Positions 10,009-17,592 of a stretch of 64,000 bases of DNA are shown here, piece after piece. A model generated the notes under the pieces. The model did not search any database and was not told the DNA's origin. It worked only from the letters and a program-made list of their open reading frames with translations. A program made the position numbers and the translations under genes. Source of the DNA: Bathynomus jamesi (Eukaryota; Arthropoda; Malacostraca; Isopoda; Cirolanidae). Location: contig JAJOZX010000922.1 in the NCBI GenBank assembly GCA_023014485.1, positions 749,001 to 813,000 of the forward strand. The letters are read 5' to 3'. Each line of letters opens with the position of its first letter. Positions within the stretch are counted from its first letter, which is position 1.

Positions 10009-10467
10009 TTATACAGGGGTTATTTTAGGCTTAGCATCTTTCATATAACATACATGCTTTACTCCATCCGCCTTATATTCCTCCTGGCATGTAGGACAGT
10101 GAATTACGTCACACTTGTGCTTAAATTTTCCCCAATTATCCATTGTGTGAAACATACCACATTCACAGATTCTCATTTTCCTGCACGTGCCAATTGATTT
10201 ATGGAAATCAAAACAGCTATTATTGAAAAATGTGCGTCTACACACATCACAGTCTCTCTTCTCAGCTTCAACTACACGGCTTTTCACATTGGTGCTTTTA
10301 CACTGCTCACATACCATGTGACATTCTTTACAATGTCTCACTATATCATCCGCAAACTCGAGGCACCCCTTACACAAATCATGATGTCTCCCATATTTTC
10401 GACTTTTGTCATAACTCGCGTAAAGCCACCTTATTTTACGGATGGGGAGATACGTTGTCCCTGACAA
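10009..10467 (-). pseudogene. PolB: PolB cysteine-rich zinc-binding region
   Basis: The 152 residues carry about 20 cysteines in CxxC and CxxCH groups (CKGC, CKECHMVCEQC, CDVC, CRKMRICECG, CPTC), typical of the zinc-ribbon stretch between the N-terminal domain and the exonuclease of Polinton PolB. Several units could each bind a zinc ion. The frame is open throughout. Confidence 0.8.
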
Positions 10468-10469
10468 TC

Positions 10470-11176
10470 CTAAAATAGTAGGGGCCTTGTACGATCTCTC
10501 ACACAGCTTTTAAAAACATACACAGTCCTACGACGATCATCCAACCCAAACACAACTATGCGGACATTCATTTCCTGTTCTACCCTTCTCAGCTCTTCAG
10601 GACCCATATTACAGTCAAATTCAAGTTCACAGTCTTCAGCTAGTTTACGGGCACGCTCCACGACTGTAGGCAACCAAATTTTTTGAGTTCGTGTATTTTG
10701 TACAGTAAACTACGTGCTAAGAGTACTGCTATAAAGCCGCAACCACGATCGACGTTTATATGCCGTCTATAAATAGCTTGAGAATTGAAGTTAAGAGTAT
10801 ACGGTATGGCACTATGACCCGCAACACGGTATACATGGTCAATATTTACCGTGAAGTTGTCCATATTGAAGGCTATACTACTTTGGGCGGCTTGCATTAT
10901 ACGCCCTAATATATATTCTACATCTTCAGCCGCCAAACGTCTAAATGGCACTATCACCCAATAATCGTCTACATCACCGTCATCTGACCCGAATCCAAAG
11001 GACATACTCGTCCTGACTTCACGCTCGTCACGATTCTGAAGAGCAAACTCTATAATAAGCTCTACAACCCGGCGTAGTCCGCGCTCGATACCATTGCTAT
11101 ACATGACTCTAGGGTCTACCCTGACTCTATACCGATTTCTAGTCAAGGCTGGGGTGGGGGCTGCGGATCGCACCAA
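10470..11176 (-). pseudogene. PolB: PolB N-terminal domain
   Basis: Two frames overlapping by 34 bases (10640-11176 and 10470-10673). The first contains the pattern NVDRGCGFIAVLLARSLLYK, the second an acidic segment followed by MNVRIVVFGLDDRRRTVYVF. This combination, a conserved Cys with a downstream helix and a beta segment, is found at the N-terminus of many viral-type PolB proteins and has some resemblance to OTU/cysteine-protease folds. That resemblance is my inference; no full catalytic set is seen. Confidence 0.65.
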
Positions 11177-11196
11177 TTCCAGCGTTATACCATCCT

Positions 11197-11395
11197 CAAC
11201 AGAACGGGGGGCGGAATTAGTGGATATATTAGCGGAAGGTGCTGCTGATGGGGGCCCTGTTGCGTAGGAGGGTTGGGGCTCTATTATTGTAGACTTAACA
11301 GAACGGGGGGCGGCGGATGAATAAGGGGATATATTAGGTGCTGCTGGGGGTGTTGTTGCGTAAGAGGTTGAGGGTTGGGATCTATTACCGCTGCA
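11197..11395. repeat. Two imperfect tandem copies in the PolB leader
   Basis: About 100 bp beginning ACAGAACGGGGGGCGG and containing GGATATATTAG and GGTGCTGCTG occurs at about 11198 and 11298. It sits in the proline/glutamine-rich coding leader, where length changes are tolerated. Confidence 0.65.
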
Positions 11396-11592
11396 ACAGA
11401 CGCGTATTTCGGTCGCTTTATACCTGACGTGGGTATCTCATACCTCCGCTTTGGACGTGTTACCGGTATCGCTGGTGAGGGTTCAGGGGAGGAGATCACA
11501 ACTACACTGTCGTCGAGGTCATCCGTAATGATGGGCTGCTCTACCTCATCGTCATTCACGGTTCTGTGGGAGAAGAATATAAGAATCAGCAC
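11284..11592 (-). CDS. Proline-rich PolB leader or separate small protein
   Basis: A frame with DDLDDSVVVISSPEPSP, an acidic-flanked VVVI core resembling a SUMO-interaction motif, followed by a basic PKRRYE...KRPK stretch (possible nuclear signal) and a proline/glutamine tail. It has no ATG of its own before the acceptor-like sequence TTCTTCTCCCACAG (ending at 11564), and a GTGAGT donor lies 61 bases upstream (11624), so this is probably a second exon. It runs towards the PolB N-terminal frame, separated by the tandem repeats at 11197-11395 with frame changes. Confidence 0.5.
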   Translation of the reverse strand: MLILIFFSHRTVNDDEVEQPIITDDLDDSVVVISSPEPSPAIPVTRPKRRYEIPTSGIKRPKYASVAAVIDPNPQPLTQQHPQQHLIYPLIHPPPPVLLSLQ

Positions 11593-11645
11593 TCAAAATT
11601 TGTAATATTTTGTAAATGACTCACTTAGGAGTGTGACGTGTTAGA

Positions 11646-12274
11646 ATGGACTCTGTAGAAAAATTCAGATTCACGAGCCCATCCACATGTATATATCTGG
11701 ACCTACAGGATGTGGTAAAACTGTGTTTATGCTTAAAATCATTAAAGAAAAGGGGGAGATGTTCTCGAAATTTGTGCATAAAGTTATATAGTGCTATTCG
11801 ACGTATCAATCAGTGTTCAACGAGTACCAAGATGATATTTTGTTCCACAAAGGCGTATATGACGTTAATTCGTTAAAGGGAAATGAACATACAATCATTG
11901 TAATTGACGATCTCATGTTGGAGATGGATAAAACGTTTGCCGAGACATTTACAGTATTCTCCCACCATCTTAACATAAGCGTGTTCTTCATCAATCAGAA
12001 TCTATTTTTCAAAAATAGATACATGCGCGATGTGTCGTTAAATACGCAATATCTAGTCTTATTCGCGCAACGTAGAGATGTATCACAAATTGGGGTATTA
12101 GCCAATCAAATGTTCCCGAATCAGCGTAAGGAGTTTTTGGAAGTTTATAAAGAAGCTACAAGCACGCGTTACGGATATTTGCTTTGCGACCTTCATCCGC
12201 GAAACACGTTTAGAGTGCTTCTGCGAACGAATATATTTCCAAACGAGCCTGAAACGGTGTATATTCCAGAATGA
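11646..12274 (+). pseudogene. ATP: FtsK/HerA-type genome packaging ATPase
   Basis: The motor that packages DNA into capsids in Polintons and related viruses. The Walker A loop SGPTGCGKT is encoded at 11696-11722 and the Walker B strand HTIIVIDDLML at about 11890-11920; a downstream FFINQNLF stretch matches the usual position of the sensor region. Total size, about 210 codons, is normal for the family. As read it is broken twice: the start region MDSVEKFRFTSPSTC is in a different frame from the Walker A segment (change near 11685), and an in-frame TAG stands at 11789-11791. From 11792 to 12274 it is open. The stop overlaps the next gene by ATGA. Confidence 0.85.
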
Positions 12275-12593
12275 CAAAGAGACTAAAGAAATACCGTGAA
12301 TTAATAAAAATCTATCATCGACTGCCCGGGCAATGCAGCAGATGTTTATTAAAAATATCGATGCCGACTTTTTAAAATGCATCTGTGAAATCTGTCTTAA
12401 CGTTATAAATTGCAATGTATCAATGAAAACCCATCAGAAGGCTCGCCTACGCCGCTACAAGAACATAATACGTGCACTCGCTCGTAAAAGCCAAACTGTA
12501 GCGAAGAAAAAGCGAATTATTGTACAAACAGGAGGGTCATTTCTCCCCATCTTATTTTCAGTTTTGGGTCCTTTACTGACTAGATTAATATAA
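12271..12593 (+). CDS. Small Polinton protein with basic middle and hydrophobic C-terminus
   Basis: The ATG at 12271 overlaps the ATPase stop (ATGA). From there the frame is open for about 30 codons (RLKKYRELIKIYHRLPG), then the conserved frame continues from about 12333 in another phase to 12593, so one frame change near 12330 is likely. The 86-residue clear part has a lysine/arginine-rich middle (KARLRRYKNIIRALARKS) and a hydrophobic GGSFLPILFSVLGPLL end. Similar small proteins occur between ATPase and integrase in many Polintons. A membrane-active virion role is possible but only inferred from the hydrophobic tail. The stop overlaps the next ATG (TAATG). Confidence 0.65.
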
Positions 12594-13321
12594 TGAAGAA
12601 AGTGGTAGTGATTCCCCACGAGGTGTACGCCTCACTGCAAAGAGACACGGATCTAGATCCCCGTAAAAGCAGACTTAAAAGAATGGAAAGCGAATTGTTA
12701 GCCCTATTAAACAGTGAAAAAACACCTGATGAGAAAAGAATCTTATACCAAGAAGCTCTGCAGAAATTTCTTCACGAGTACGAAAATTATAAGAGCCCTA
12801 CAGAGATTCCTGTGGTTATTAGGCACAGCACGGGGGACGATGGCGACATAGGATCTATACCCGACGACACAGCTGACCAACCAAAAAGATTAGCCACACA
12901 ACATATCGAACATGTATTAAAAAATACCCTCCCACTTACATTGAGGAGTAAAGGCTTAAGTCTTTATAATCTATTGAATGAGGATCCCGCCATACAATGG
13001 ACCGATACAGGGGAGATCATTGTGGAAGGATCAAAGGTACAGGGATCGAATATCGTAGACATTGTCCATGATCTGGTGAGAAAGTGGGATAGGCCATCAC
13101 CATCAGGATGGAAGCATATTAAAGCAAGACTACAACAAATAAATGTCCCTAAAACGTTGATAGGAAATCTGAACAGGTTAAAAGACTTGGAACATGCAAC
13201 GCCTGTGACACAATTGAAGGCGCCGTCACCCCCGGCGGTAACACCTTTGAAGAGGAGCAAGAAGAGGTTAAACCAACCCTACCCACGTGCCTCTAAAATA
13301 CGCAAATGGCTAACGTATTAA
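12593..13321 (+). CDS. Conserved Polinton protein upstream of integrase (242 aa)
   Basis: An intact frame of 242 residues. The N-terminal half is charged and helical (possible coiled coil, about residues 20-65). After an acidic linker, residues 110-200 form a compact block with LPLTLRSKGLSLYNLL, WTDTGEIIVEGSKVQGSNI and SGWKHIKARL. The order seen there (W-D-GE-G-SNI-D-V-D-R-GW) is a pattern I associate with a widespread Polinton protein located next to integrase; its function is not known to me. The C-terminus is strongly basic (KRSKKRL...KIRKWL), suggesting nucleic-acid or virion-core contact. It overlaps the integrase start by 16 bases. Confidence 0.75.
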   Translation: MKKVVVIPHEVYASLQRDTDLDPRKSRLKRMESELLALLNSEKTPDEKRILYQEALQKFLHEYENYKSPTEIPVVIRHSTGDDGDIGSIPDDTADQPKRLATQHIEHVLKNTLPLTLRSKGLSLYNLLNEDPAIQWTDTGEIIVEGSKVQGSNIVDIVHDLVRKWDRPSPSGWKHIKARLQQINVPKTLIGNLNRLKDLEHATPVTQLKAPSPPAVTPLKRSKKRLNQPYPRASKIRKWLTY

Positions 13322-14142
13322 CTAAACGCTATTATGACATTTCTACCCCATCCTCTTACGGCGGCGTAGATAGACTGTACAGAAGTGTTTACGGAGTAGG
13401 AAAAAAAGATGTTGAAAGATTTTTGAGGGAGCAGGACGCTTATACGCTTCATAAGCCTGTGAGAAAAAGGTTTAAAACAGCCAAGACAACGGCTTCCTCG
13501 ATTGATTCTATTTGGCAAGCAGATTTAACAGACATGCAAAGATATTCTGTGTATAACGATGGTTACCGCTACATTCTATTCATAATAGACGTGTTCTCTA
13601 GATATCTGTGGCTAGTTCCTCTGAAAAATAAATCACCTGAAACAGTTGCTAAAGCCACCAAAACGCTAATGTTAAAAGAAAACAGGGTTCCTGGCTATTT
13701 TTGTACGGATATGGGGAAGGAGTTTATAGGCCGTGCTTTTCAGAATATGTTGACAGAGTTTAATATCAGCTATTACACAACCAATTCTATACATAAGGCT
13801 TCTTTAGCTGAAAGAGTTCAGCGCACCATAAAGGAACGCATGCACCGTTATTTTACACATAAAAACACATACAGATTTCTAGACATTCTGGAATCATTGG
13901 CATCATCCTACAACCGCTCACACCATCGCACGATTGGGGCAACACCTAACGAAGTTTTAGAAAGAGGTACGCTCCCGAGAAGAGATGGATCACCACCACC
14001 ACCACCACCACACTCTGTGCGCTTCAAAATCAATGATTATGTAAGGCTGTCGCGTTCGGGGAATAAATTCGCAAAGGGTTTTGAGCAAGGATGGACACGC
14101 GAGATTTTTAAAGTTAGGGCTGTGAGACCTAAAGGTGTATAA
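13306..14142 (+). CDS. INT: Retrovirus-type integrase (rve fold)
   Basis: The enzyme that joins the element to host DNA. In the 278 residues the catalytic core runs from about 65 to 200: D73 (WQADLTDM), D135 (FCTDMGKEF) and E169 (KASLAERVQRTIK), giving 33 residues between the last two acids. Before it lies the Polinton-typical LREQDAYTLHKPVRKRF segment. After the core, a proline run (about residues 220-226) leads to an SH3-like segment (VRFKINDYVRLSRSG...FEQGWTREIFKVRAV). The frame stops right before the chromodomain, which continues at 14142 in another phase; in family members the two are usually fused. All catalytic residues are present. Confidence 0.9.
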   Translation: MANVLTKRYYDISTPSSYGGVDRLYRSVYGVGKKDVERFLREQDAYTLHKPVRKRFKTAKTTASSIDSIWQADLTDMQRYSVYNDGYRYILFIIDVFSRYLWLVPLKNKSPETVAKATKTLMLKENRVPGYFCTDMGKEFIGRAFQNMLTEFNISYYTTNSIHKASLAERVQRTIKERMHRYFTHKNTYRFLDILESLASSYNRSHHRTIGATPNEVLERGTLPRRDGSPPPPPPHSVRFKINDYVRLSRSGNKFAKGFEQGWTREIFKVRAVRPKGV

Positions 14143-14369
14143 TGATGTATTACATTGAAGATTTGAATGGGGAAGAAATCTCAGGAGGCTTTTACCGCGA
14201 GGAATTGCAGAAAGTTGCGTTTAATTTAGAAAAAAATGTGTTTAAAATTGAGAAAATTTTAGGAAGCAAAGGTTCAGGAAGGAGAAAAATGTACCTGGTG
14301 AAATGGCTAGGGTACCCAGAAAGCTTCAACACCTATATAAAAGCTGATGCAATAATGAAGCTTAAATAG
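14142..14369 (+). CDS. Chromodomain module of the integrase, separate frame
   Basis: The 75 residues begin MMYYIEDLNGEEISGGFYRE, which looks like the direct continuation of an integrase C-terminus, followed by the chromodomain core FKIEKILGSKGSGRRKMYLVKWLGYPESFNTY (aromatic and W-x-GY cage region). Chromodomains on integrases read histone methylation and direct insertion. Stop and start overlap at GTATAATGATG, so the split may be a one-base frame error or a coupled reinitiation. Polinton integrases normally carry this domain in one protein, which favours a frame error. Confidence 0.8.
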   Translation: MMYYIEDLNGEEISGGFYREELQKVAFNLEKNVFKIEKILGSKGSGRRKMYLVKWLGYPESFNTYIKADAIMKLK

Positions 14370-14377
14370 TATGCAAC

Positions 14378-15235
14378 ATGGCTCCTAACCATTTCTACGT
14401 CACACTCCCGTCCTCCTCGTCCCTGTCTGTACACCCTAACAACACGCTAGCCAACTTTGTAACAGAACTCCATGGGCACATTGAATTGGGTCGTGATTCG
14501 TATGAGGTGGGGATATGCGAAATTCAGCTGGACACCGTCTTTTTAAATATTGAACATAAAGAAACCGTTTTTACGATTCTTAGAGACATTGACGAGTGTG
14601 AAAAAGCTGGGGTAGCTATGGATGAAACTATGCGCATCGCTCGGACTAAGATTACACGGTATTACAGTACAGAAGTAAGACTAGGGCCGGGTCAATATGG
14701 TTCGGCCGAGGATGTTGTGAGAGGCTTAAACGTGAGTTTAAGAAACTCAAACCTTACGAATGATTTAGTATATGAAATCGTAAACAACCCTGCACATACA
14801 CTAATCCTAAAATCAAAGACTAACAGACGTCTTAAAGAACATAGAAAGTTCAAAATTCTAACCAACGGCCGATATAGCGCAGCCTTCCAAAGAGACACAT
14901 TTCACGAGACACAGTATAACTTGTCCAGATTAATGTATCAATTGAAGATGGAGAAATTGGCTGAAAGGTCCCCAGACATGTGCTATATTTACAGTAATAT
15001 AGTGGAGCACCAGTTTGTTGGGGATACCCAGGCACGCCTGCTGCGCATTGCTCACATCCCCAACCATAGAGGAAGGAGTTTGAGTATTACATATGACAGG
15101 CCCCATTATGTGAATGTCGCAACTAATTTAATAACCAATATCACAATATATATAAGAACGATTGAGGGCGAAAACTTCCCATTCGGTAACGGGAGCTTAA
15201 CAGTGAAGCTACACTTTCGACGCACTGAGTTATAA
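14378..15235 (+). CDS. mCP: Minor capsid protein, penton-like single jelly roll
   Basis: An intact frame of 285 residues. The beginning HFYVTLPSSSSLSVHPNNT with YEVGICEI downstream, and the end VGDTQARLLRIAHIP ... VNVATNLITNITIYI ... SLTVKLHFRRTEL, match the conserved ends of the Polinton minor capsid protein, the penton (vertex) protein with a single jelly-roll fold. The length is normal. It starts nine bases after the chromodomain stop and its own stop overlaps the next start in TAATG (15233-15237), as in a compact late transcript. No break is seen. Confidence 0.9.
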   Translation: MAPNHFYVTLPSSSSLSVHPNNTLANFVTELHGHIELGRDSYEVGICEIQLDTVFLNIEHKETVFTILRDIDECEKAGVAMDETMRIARTKITRYYSTEVRLGPGQYGSAEDVVRGLNVSLRNSNLTNDLVYEIVNNPAHTLILKSKTNRRLKEHRKFKILTNGRYSAAFQRDTFHETQYNLSRLMYQLKMEKLAERSPDMCYIYSNIVEHQFVGDTQARLLRIAHIPNHRGRSLSITYDRPHYVNVATNLITNITIYIRTIEGENFPFGNGSLTVKLHFRRTEL

Positions 15236-15618
15236 TGGATAGAAAGCCTTTCACCGTCTATCGAGGGATGCGATACCAGCGCGGTAGTGGACTTGGATCC
15301 ATTTTTTCATCCATACTACGTACGGCTGTTCCTTTGCTGAAGAGGGGTGCCAGATACCTTGGAAGGAAAGCGCTACAATCAGGCCTTAACACTGCAGAAG
15401 ACATATTGGCCGGGGCTAAACCTAAAGAAGCTCTAAAAAAACATTTAAAGCGTACACGGAACGAAATCATCAAAGATGCAAAGAGAAAAATGCGTGGTGG
15501 CGGGAAGAAGAGAGCTCCCCGGAAGAAGAAGGGGTCACGTGGTATTAAACGTAAAAGGCTATCAAAAAAGAAATGCTGTAAGCGAATGAAACCTATGGTT
15601 GACCACTTTTTTGACTGA
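15235..15618 (+). CDS. Basic virion core protein (127 aa)
   Basis: An intact small protein. The first part has a glycine-rich then amphipathic stretch (GSGLGSIFSSILRTAVPLLK, about residues 17-36). The second half, residues 75-118, is extremely basic (KRKMRGGGKKRAPRKKKG), as expected for a DNA-condensing core protein; it resembles in layout the core/adaptor proteins of adenoviruses and the equivalent small basic protein of Polintons. It lies between minor and major capsid genes and starts in the TAATG overlap. A DNA-binding virion role is inferred from composition and location. Confidence 0.78.
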   Translation: MDRKPFTVYRGMRYQRGSGLGSIFSSILRTAVPLLKRGARYLGRKALQSGLNTAEDILAGAKPKEALKKHLKRTRNEIIKDAKRKMRGGGKKRAPRKKKGSRGIKRKRLSKKKCCKRMKPMVDHFFD

Positions 15619-15692
15619 TATAAGCTAAGGATATTGATCTCATGAATCATAGTTTGTTTACCACTTGTCGAGAGAGGAGTCACTATTTCGCC

Positions 15693-16994
15693 ATGGCACG
15701 CTTCATCCACCCATGTAGTTCACAATGCTGTAAATCGGAGCTGTCCTTTTTTGAGCTCCCGCCAACCCAAGTTTCTATTGAGCACAGTGACTTTATTACA
15801 ATTAACCCTTTAAACACAATTAGTTCACCGAGTGCACCTATAGAATTCGTGATACCCAGCTCAGGTCCTTACTTTTTTGATCCAAGCTGTGTGCACATGT
15901 ACGCTAAGCTACGTATAGCCCATTCTGATGGAACGGCCTGCGATGACAAATATGCTGTATACCCTGAAACAAACTTTCTGCACGCCATATTCAACCAGTG
16001 TGACGTATATTTAAATCAGACCAACATATCGGCAGGCACGGGGTACTATCATCTACGAGCCTATTTGGAAAATGTCCTCAACTTTTCCAAAGAAGCGAAG
16101 GCTACCTTTTTAAGTGCGGAGGGATATTATCAAACTAAAGATGAAAATAGTATAAAGGACAAATTTAAAAATTCTAAAAAGAAAATATACGAGTGTTTTG
16201 GACGGTTGCACACAGATTTCACTTTCCAGGAGAAGTTGCTTGTGAACGGGGTGGATATGAAAATAAAGCTCACCCGCACGAGTCCTGAGATCTGCTTAAA
16301 TCTGGATGCGAATCAAGAAGAGGGTGCAAAGTCCGTTGTGGTTCACATTATGGACACATACCTCCGCGTACGGCGAGTGAAATTAAGTTCACCAAAACAA
16401 CTAGAAATTGAGAAAAATTTACTAAACGCTACAGTGAAATATCCTATTAACAGAGTGCAGATCAAACTATATACGGTTCCTGCAGGGTTGGCATCGAAGC
16501 AGATAGAAAACATTGCCCTGGGAAATCTTCCTAAAAGGATATTAATCGGCATGCAGGACCACGCTTCGGTGAATGGAAAATATAAAAAGAGTGCCTTTAA
16601 ATTCGAGAATTTCGGACTTAAAAATATAACTCTATACGTTAATGGCACTGCTTTGGGTGGAACAATGGGTACGGACTATTCATCAGACGCTGTGTTACCT
16701 CTTTGTGCCAGAGCCTATAGTAATCTGACCCATATTGCAGGTGATTGTGATGAGCTTGGTAATGGGGTAACGCAGGAAGAATTCATTGATCAATTTAACC
16801 TTTATCCGTTTGACATTACACCTGACTTATCTGCTAGCGTAAATACCCATTTAACACCACAGCAGAGCGGTAACATCTCAGTGCGGCTGGAATTCGCCAA
16901 GCCTATAGACGCTCCTATTAGTGTACTAGTATATCTCGAATCGCAAGCCCTAATAGAAGTAGATAGATTTAGAAGCGTTATCACTGACTTTTAA
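15693..16994 (+). CDS. MCP: Major capsid protein, double jelly roll (hexon-like)
   Basis: An intact frame. An upstream in-frame ATG at 15642 would add 17 residues, but homologues begin close to the ATG at 15693 (MARFIHPC), which also has a CCATGG context. Diagnostic blocks are SELSFFELPPTQVSIE near the start, PIEFVIPSSGPYFFD, NFLHAIFNQCDVYLN followed by YYHLRAYLENVLNF, and at the end DQFNLYPFDITPDLSA, then SVLVYLESQALIEVDRFRSV. This is the Polinton double-jelly-roll capsid protein that forms pseudo-hexameric capsomers. About 433 residues is a normal length. It ends one base before the protease ATG. Confidence 0.93.
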   Translation: MARFIHPCSSQCCKSELSFFELPPTQVSIEHSDFITINPLNTISSPSAPIEFVIPSSGPYFFDPSCVHMYAKLRIAHSDGTACDDKYAVYPETNFLHAIFNQCDVYLNQTNISAGTGYYHLRAYLENVLNFSKEAKATFLSAEGYYQTKDENSIKDKFKNSKKKIYECFGRLHTDFTFQEKLLVNGVDMKIKLTRTSPEICLNLDANQEEGAKSVVVHIMDTYLRVRRVKLSSPKQLEIEKNLLNATVKYPINRVQIKLYTVPAGLASKQIENIALGNLPKRILIGMQDHASVNGKYKKSAFKFENFGLKNITLYVNGTALGGTMGTDYSSDAVLPLCARAYSNLTHIAGDCDELGNGVTQEEFIDQFNLYPFDITPDLSASVNTHLTPQQSGNISVRLEFAKPIDAPISVLVYLESQALIEVDRFRSVITDF

Positions 16995-16995
16995 A

Positions 16996-17478
16996 ATGGA
17001 TGCTAATACACTTCAGAAAGTAATGGAGCGAGTCACACGTTCCAAATTTATCGGCGTGTTTGCGAAGAATGAAACATTGAGTTTGCCAAGTACGCGAGAA
17101 TGCGGTAGTCTTATTGTGAACACAGACATCATCGGTAATGAAGGGATTCACTGGATCGCTGTCTATTTTAAAAATAGACAGCGCCTGTACTATTTTGATT
17201 CACTCGGTACTCAACCCTGGAGTGACCCTATTATTGTAAAATTTCTCGCTCAGTTACATATTCCCGAAGTTGTATGGAACCCATTTCGTATGCAGGGATA
17301 TTTTACTAATGTTTGCGGAATGTACTGTGTCTCATTTCTCATGCATATGTCAAATGATAAAGAATTTATAAATTTTTTAAATTTATTTGACCCGTGTCAC
17401 ACTCACCGAAACGATGAAATGGTATGCAGACAGATAAAAAACCGTTTTCCAATTGTACGTACTCGTTGTATATTATAA
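16996..17478 (+). CDS. PRO: Adenain-type cysteine protease
   Basis: The maturation protease for virion proteins. In 160 residues the active site is complete: His52 in GIHWIAVYF, Asp68 in YYFDSLG, Gln100 in RMQGYF for the oxyanion hole, and Cys107 in NVCGMYCVSF. The order H-D-Q-C and spacing agree with the C5 (adenovirus protease) family, with Asp instead of Glu. The start is one base after the capsid stop. It is the last rightward gene; an AATAAA poly(A) signal follows at 17538-17543. No break is seen. Confidence 0.92.
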   Translation: MDANTLQKVMERVTRSKFIGVFAKNETLSLPSTRECGSLIVNTDIIGNEGIHWIAVYFKNRQRLYYFDSLGTQPWSDPIIVKFLAQLHIPEVVWNPFRMQGYFTNVCGMYCVSFLMHMSNDKEFINFLNLFDPCHTHRNDEMVCRQIKNRFPIVRTRCIL

Positions 17479-17512
17479 TGTTTTTGTTCGTATATTTGTA
17501 ACGGTATATTCG

Positions 17513-17543
17513 TTTATTGTACTGATTTCTTTCATTTAATAAA
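17513..17543. terminator. Convergent poly(A) signals
   Basis: A leftward AATAAA (17513-17518) and a rightward AATAAA (17538-17543) lie back to back between the protease and the oppositely directed spliced gene, so both transcripts can end here. Confidence 0.55.
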
Positions 17544-17592
17544 TTTATGAAAATATATTGTGTCTTCTTATCCCAAAAAGATCGAAAAACAC

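Larger units (their letters stand above)
7436..11592 (-). pseudogene. PolB: Protein-primed DNA polymerase B, broken into several frames
   Basis: The Polinton replicase, which copies the element from a terminal protein primer. From N to C: a proline-rich leader (11284-11592), an N-terminal domain with conserved Cys and Arg residues (10470-11176), a cysteine-rich zinc region (10009-10467), exonuclease motifs (DIET near 9990, AHNG near 9775, YCVNDVRVL near 9390), then the palm with a damaged motif A near 8700, NSLWGKF near 8130 and YADTDSV near 7865, and a C-terminal VPFGYQ at 7436. All parts are collinear and on one strand, about 1,300 codons, the usual Polinton size. At least six frame changes or stops separate them. 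Most breaks look like single-base indels in otherwise well-kept sequence, so either recent decay or assembly error could explain them. Confidence 0.9.

Noticed and set aside
10201..10478. Plus-strand frames of 82-87 residues
   Set aside because: Antisense of the cysteine-rich PolB region.
12098..12415. 105-residue minus-strand frame
   Set aside because: Antisense of the ATPase end and the next small gene.
15258..15710. 150-residue minus-strand frame
   Set aside because: Antisense shadow of the basic core protein; lysine codons read backwards give a Phe/Leu-rich nonsense protein.
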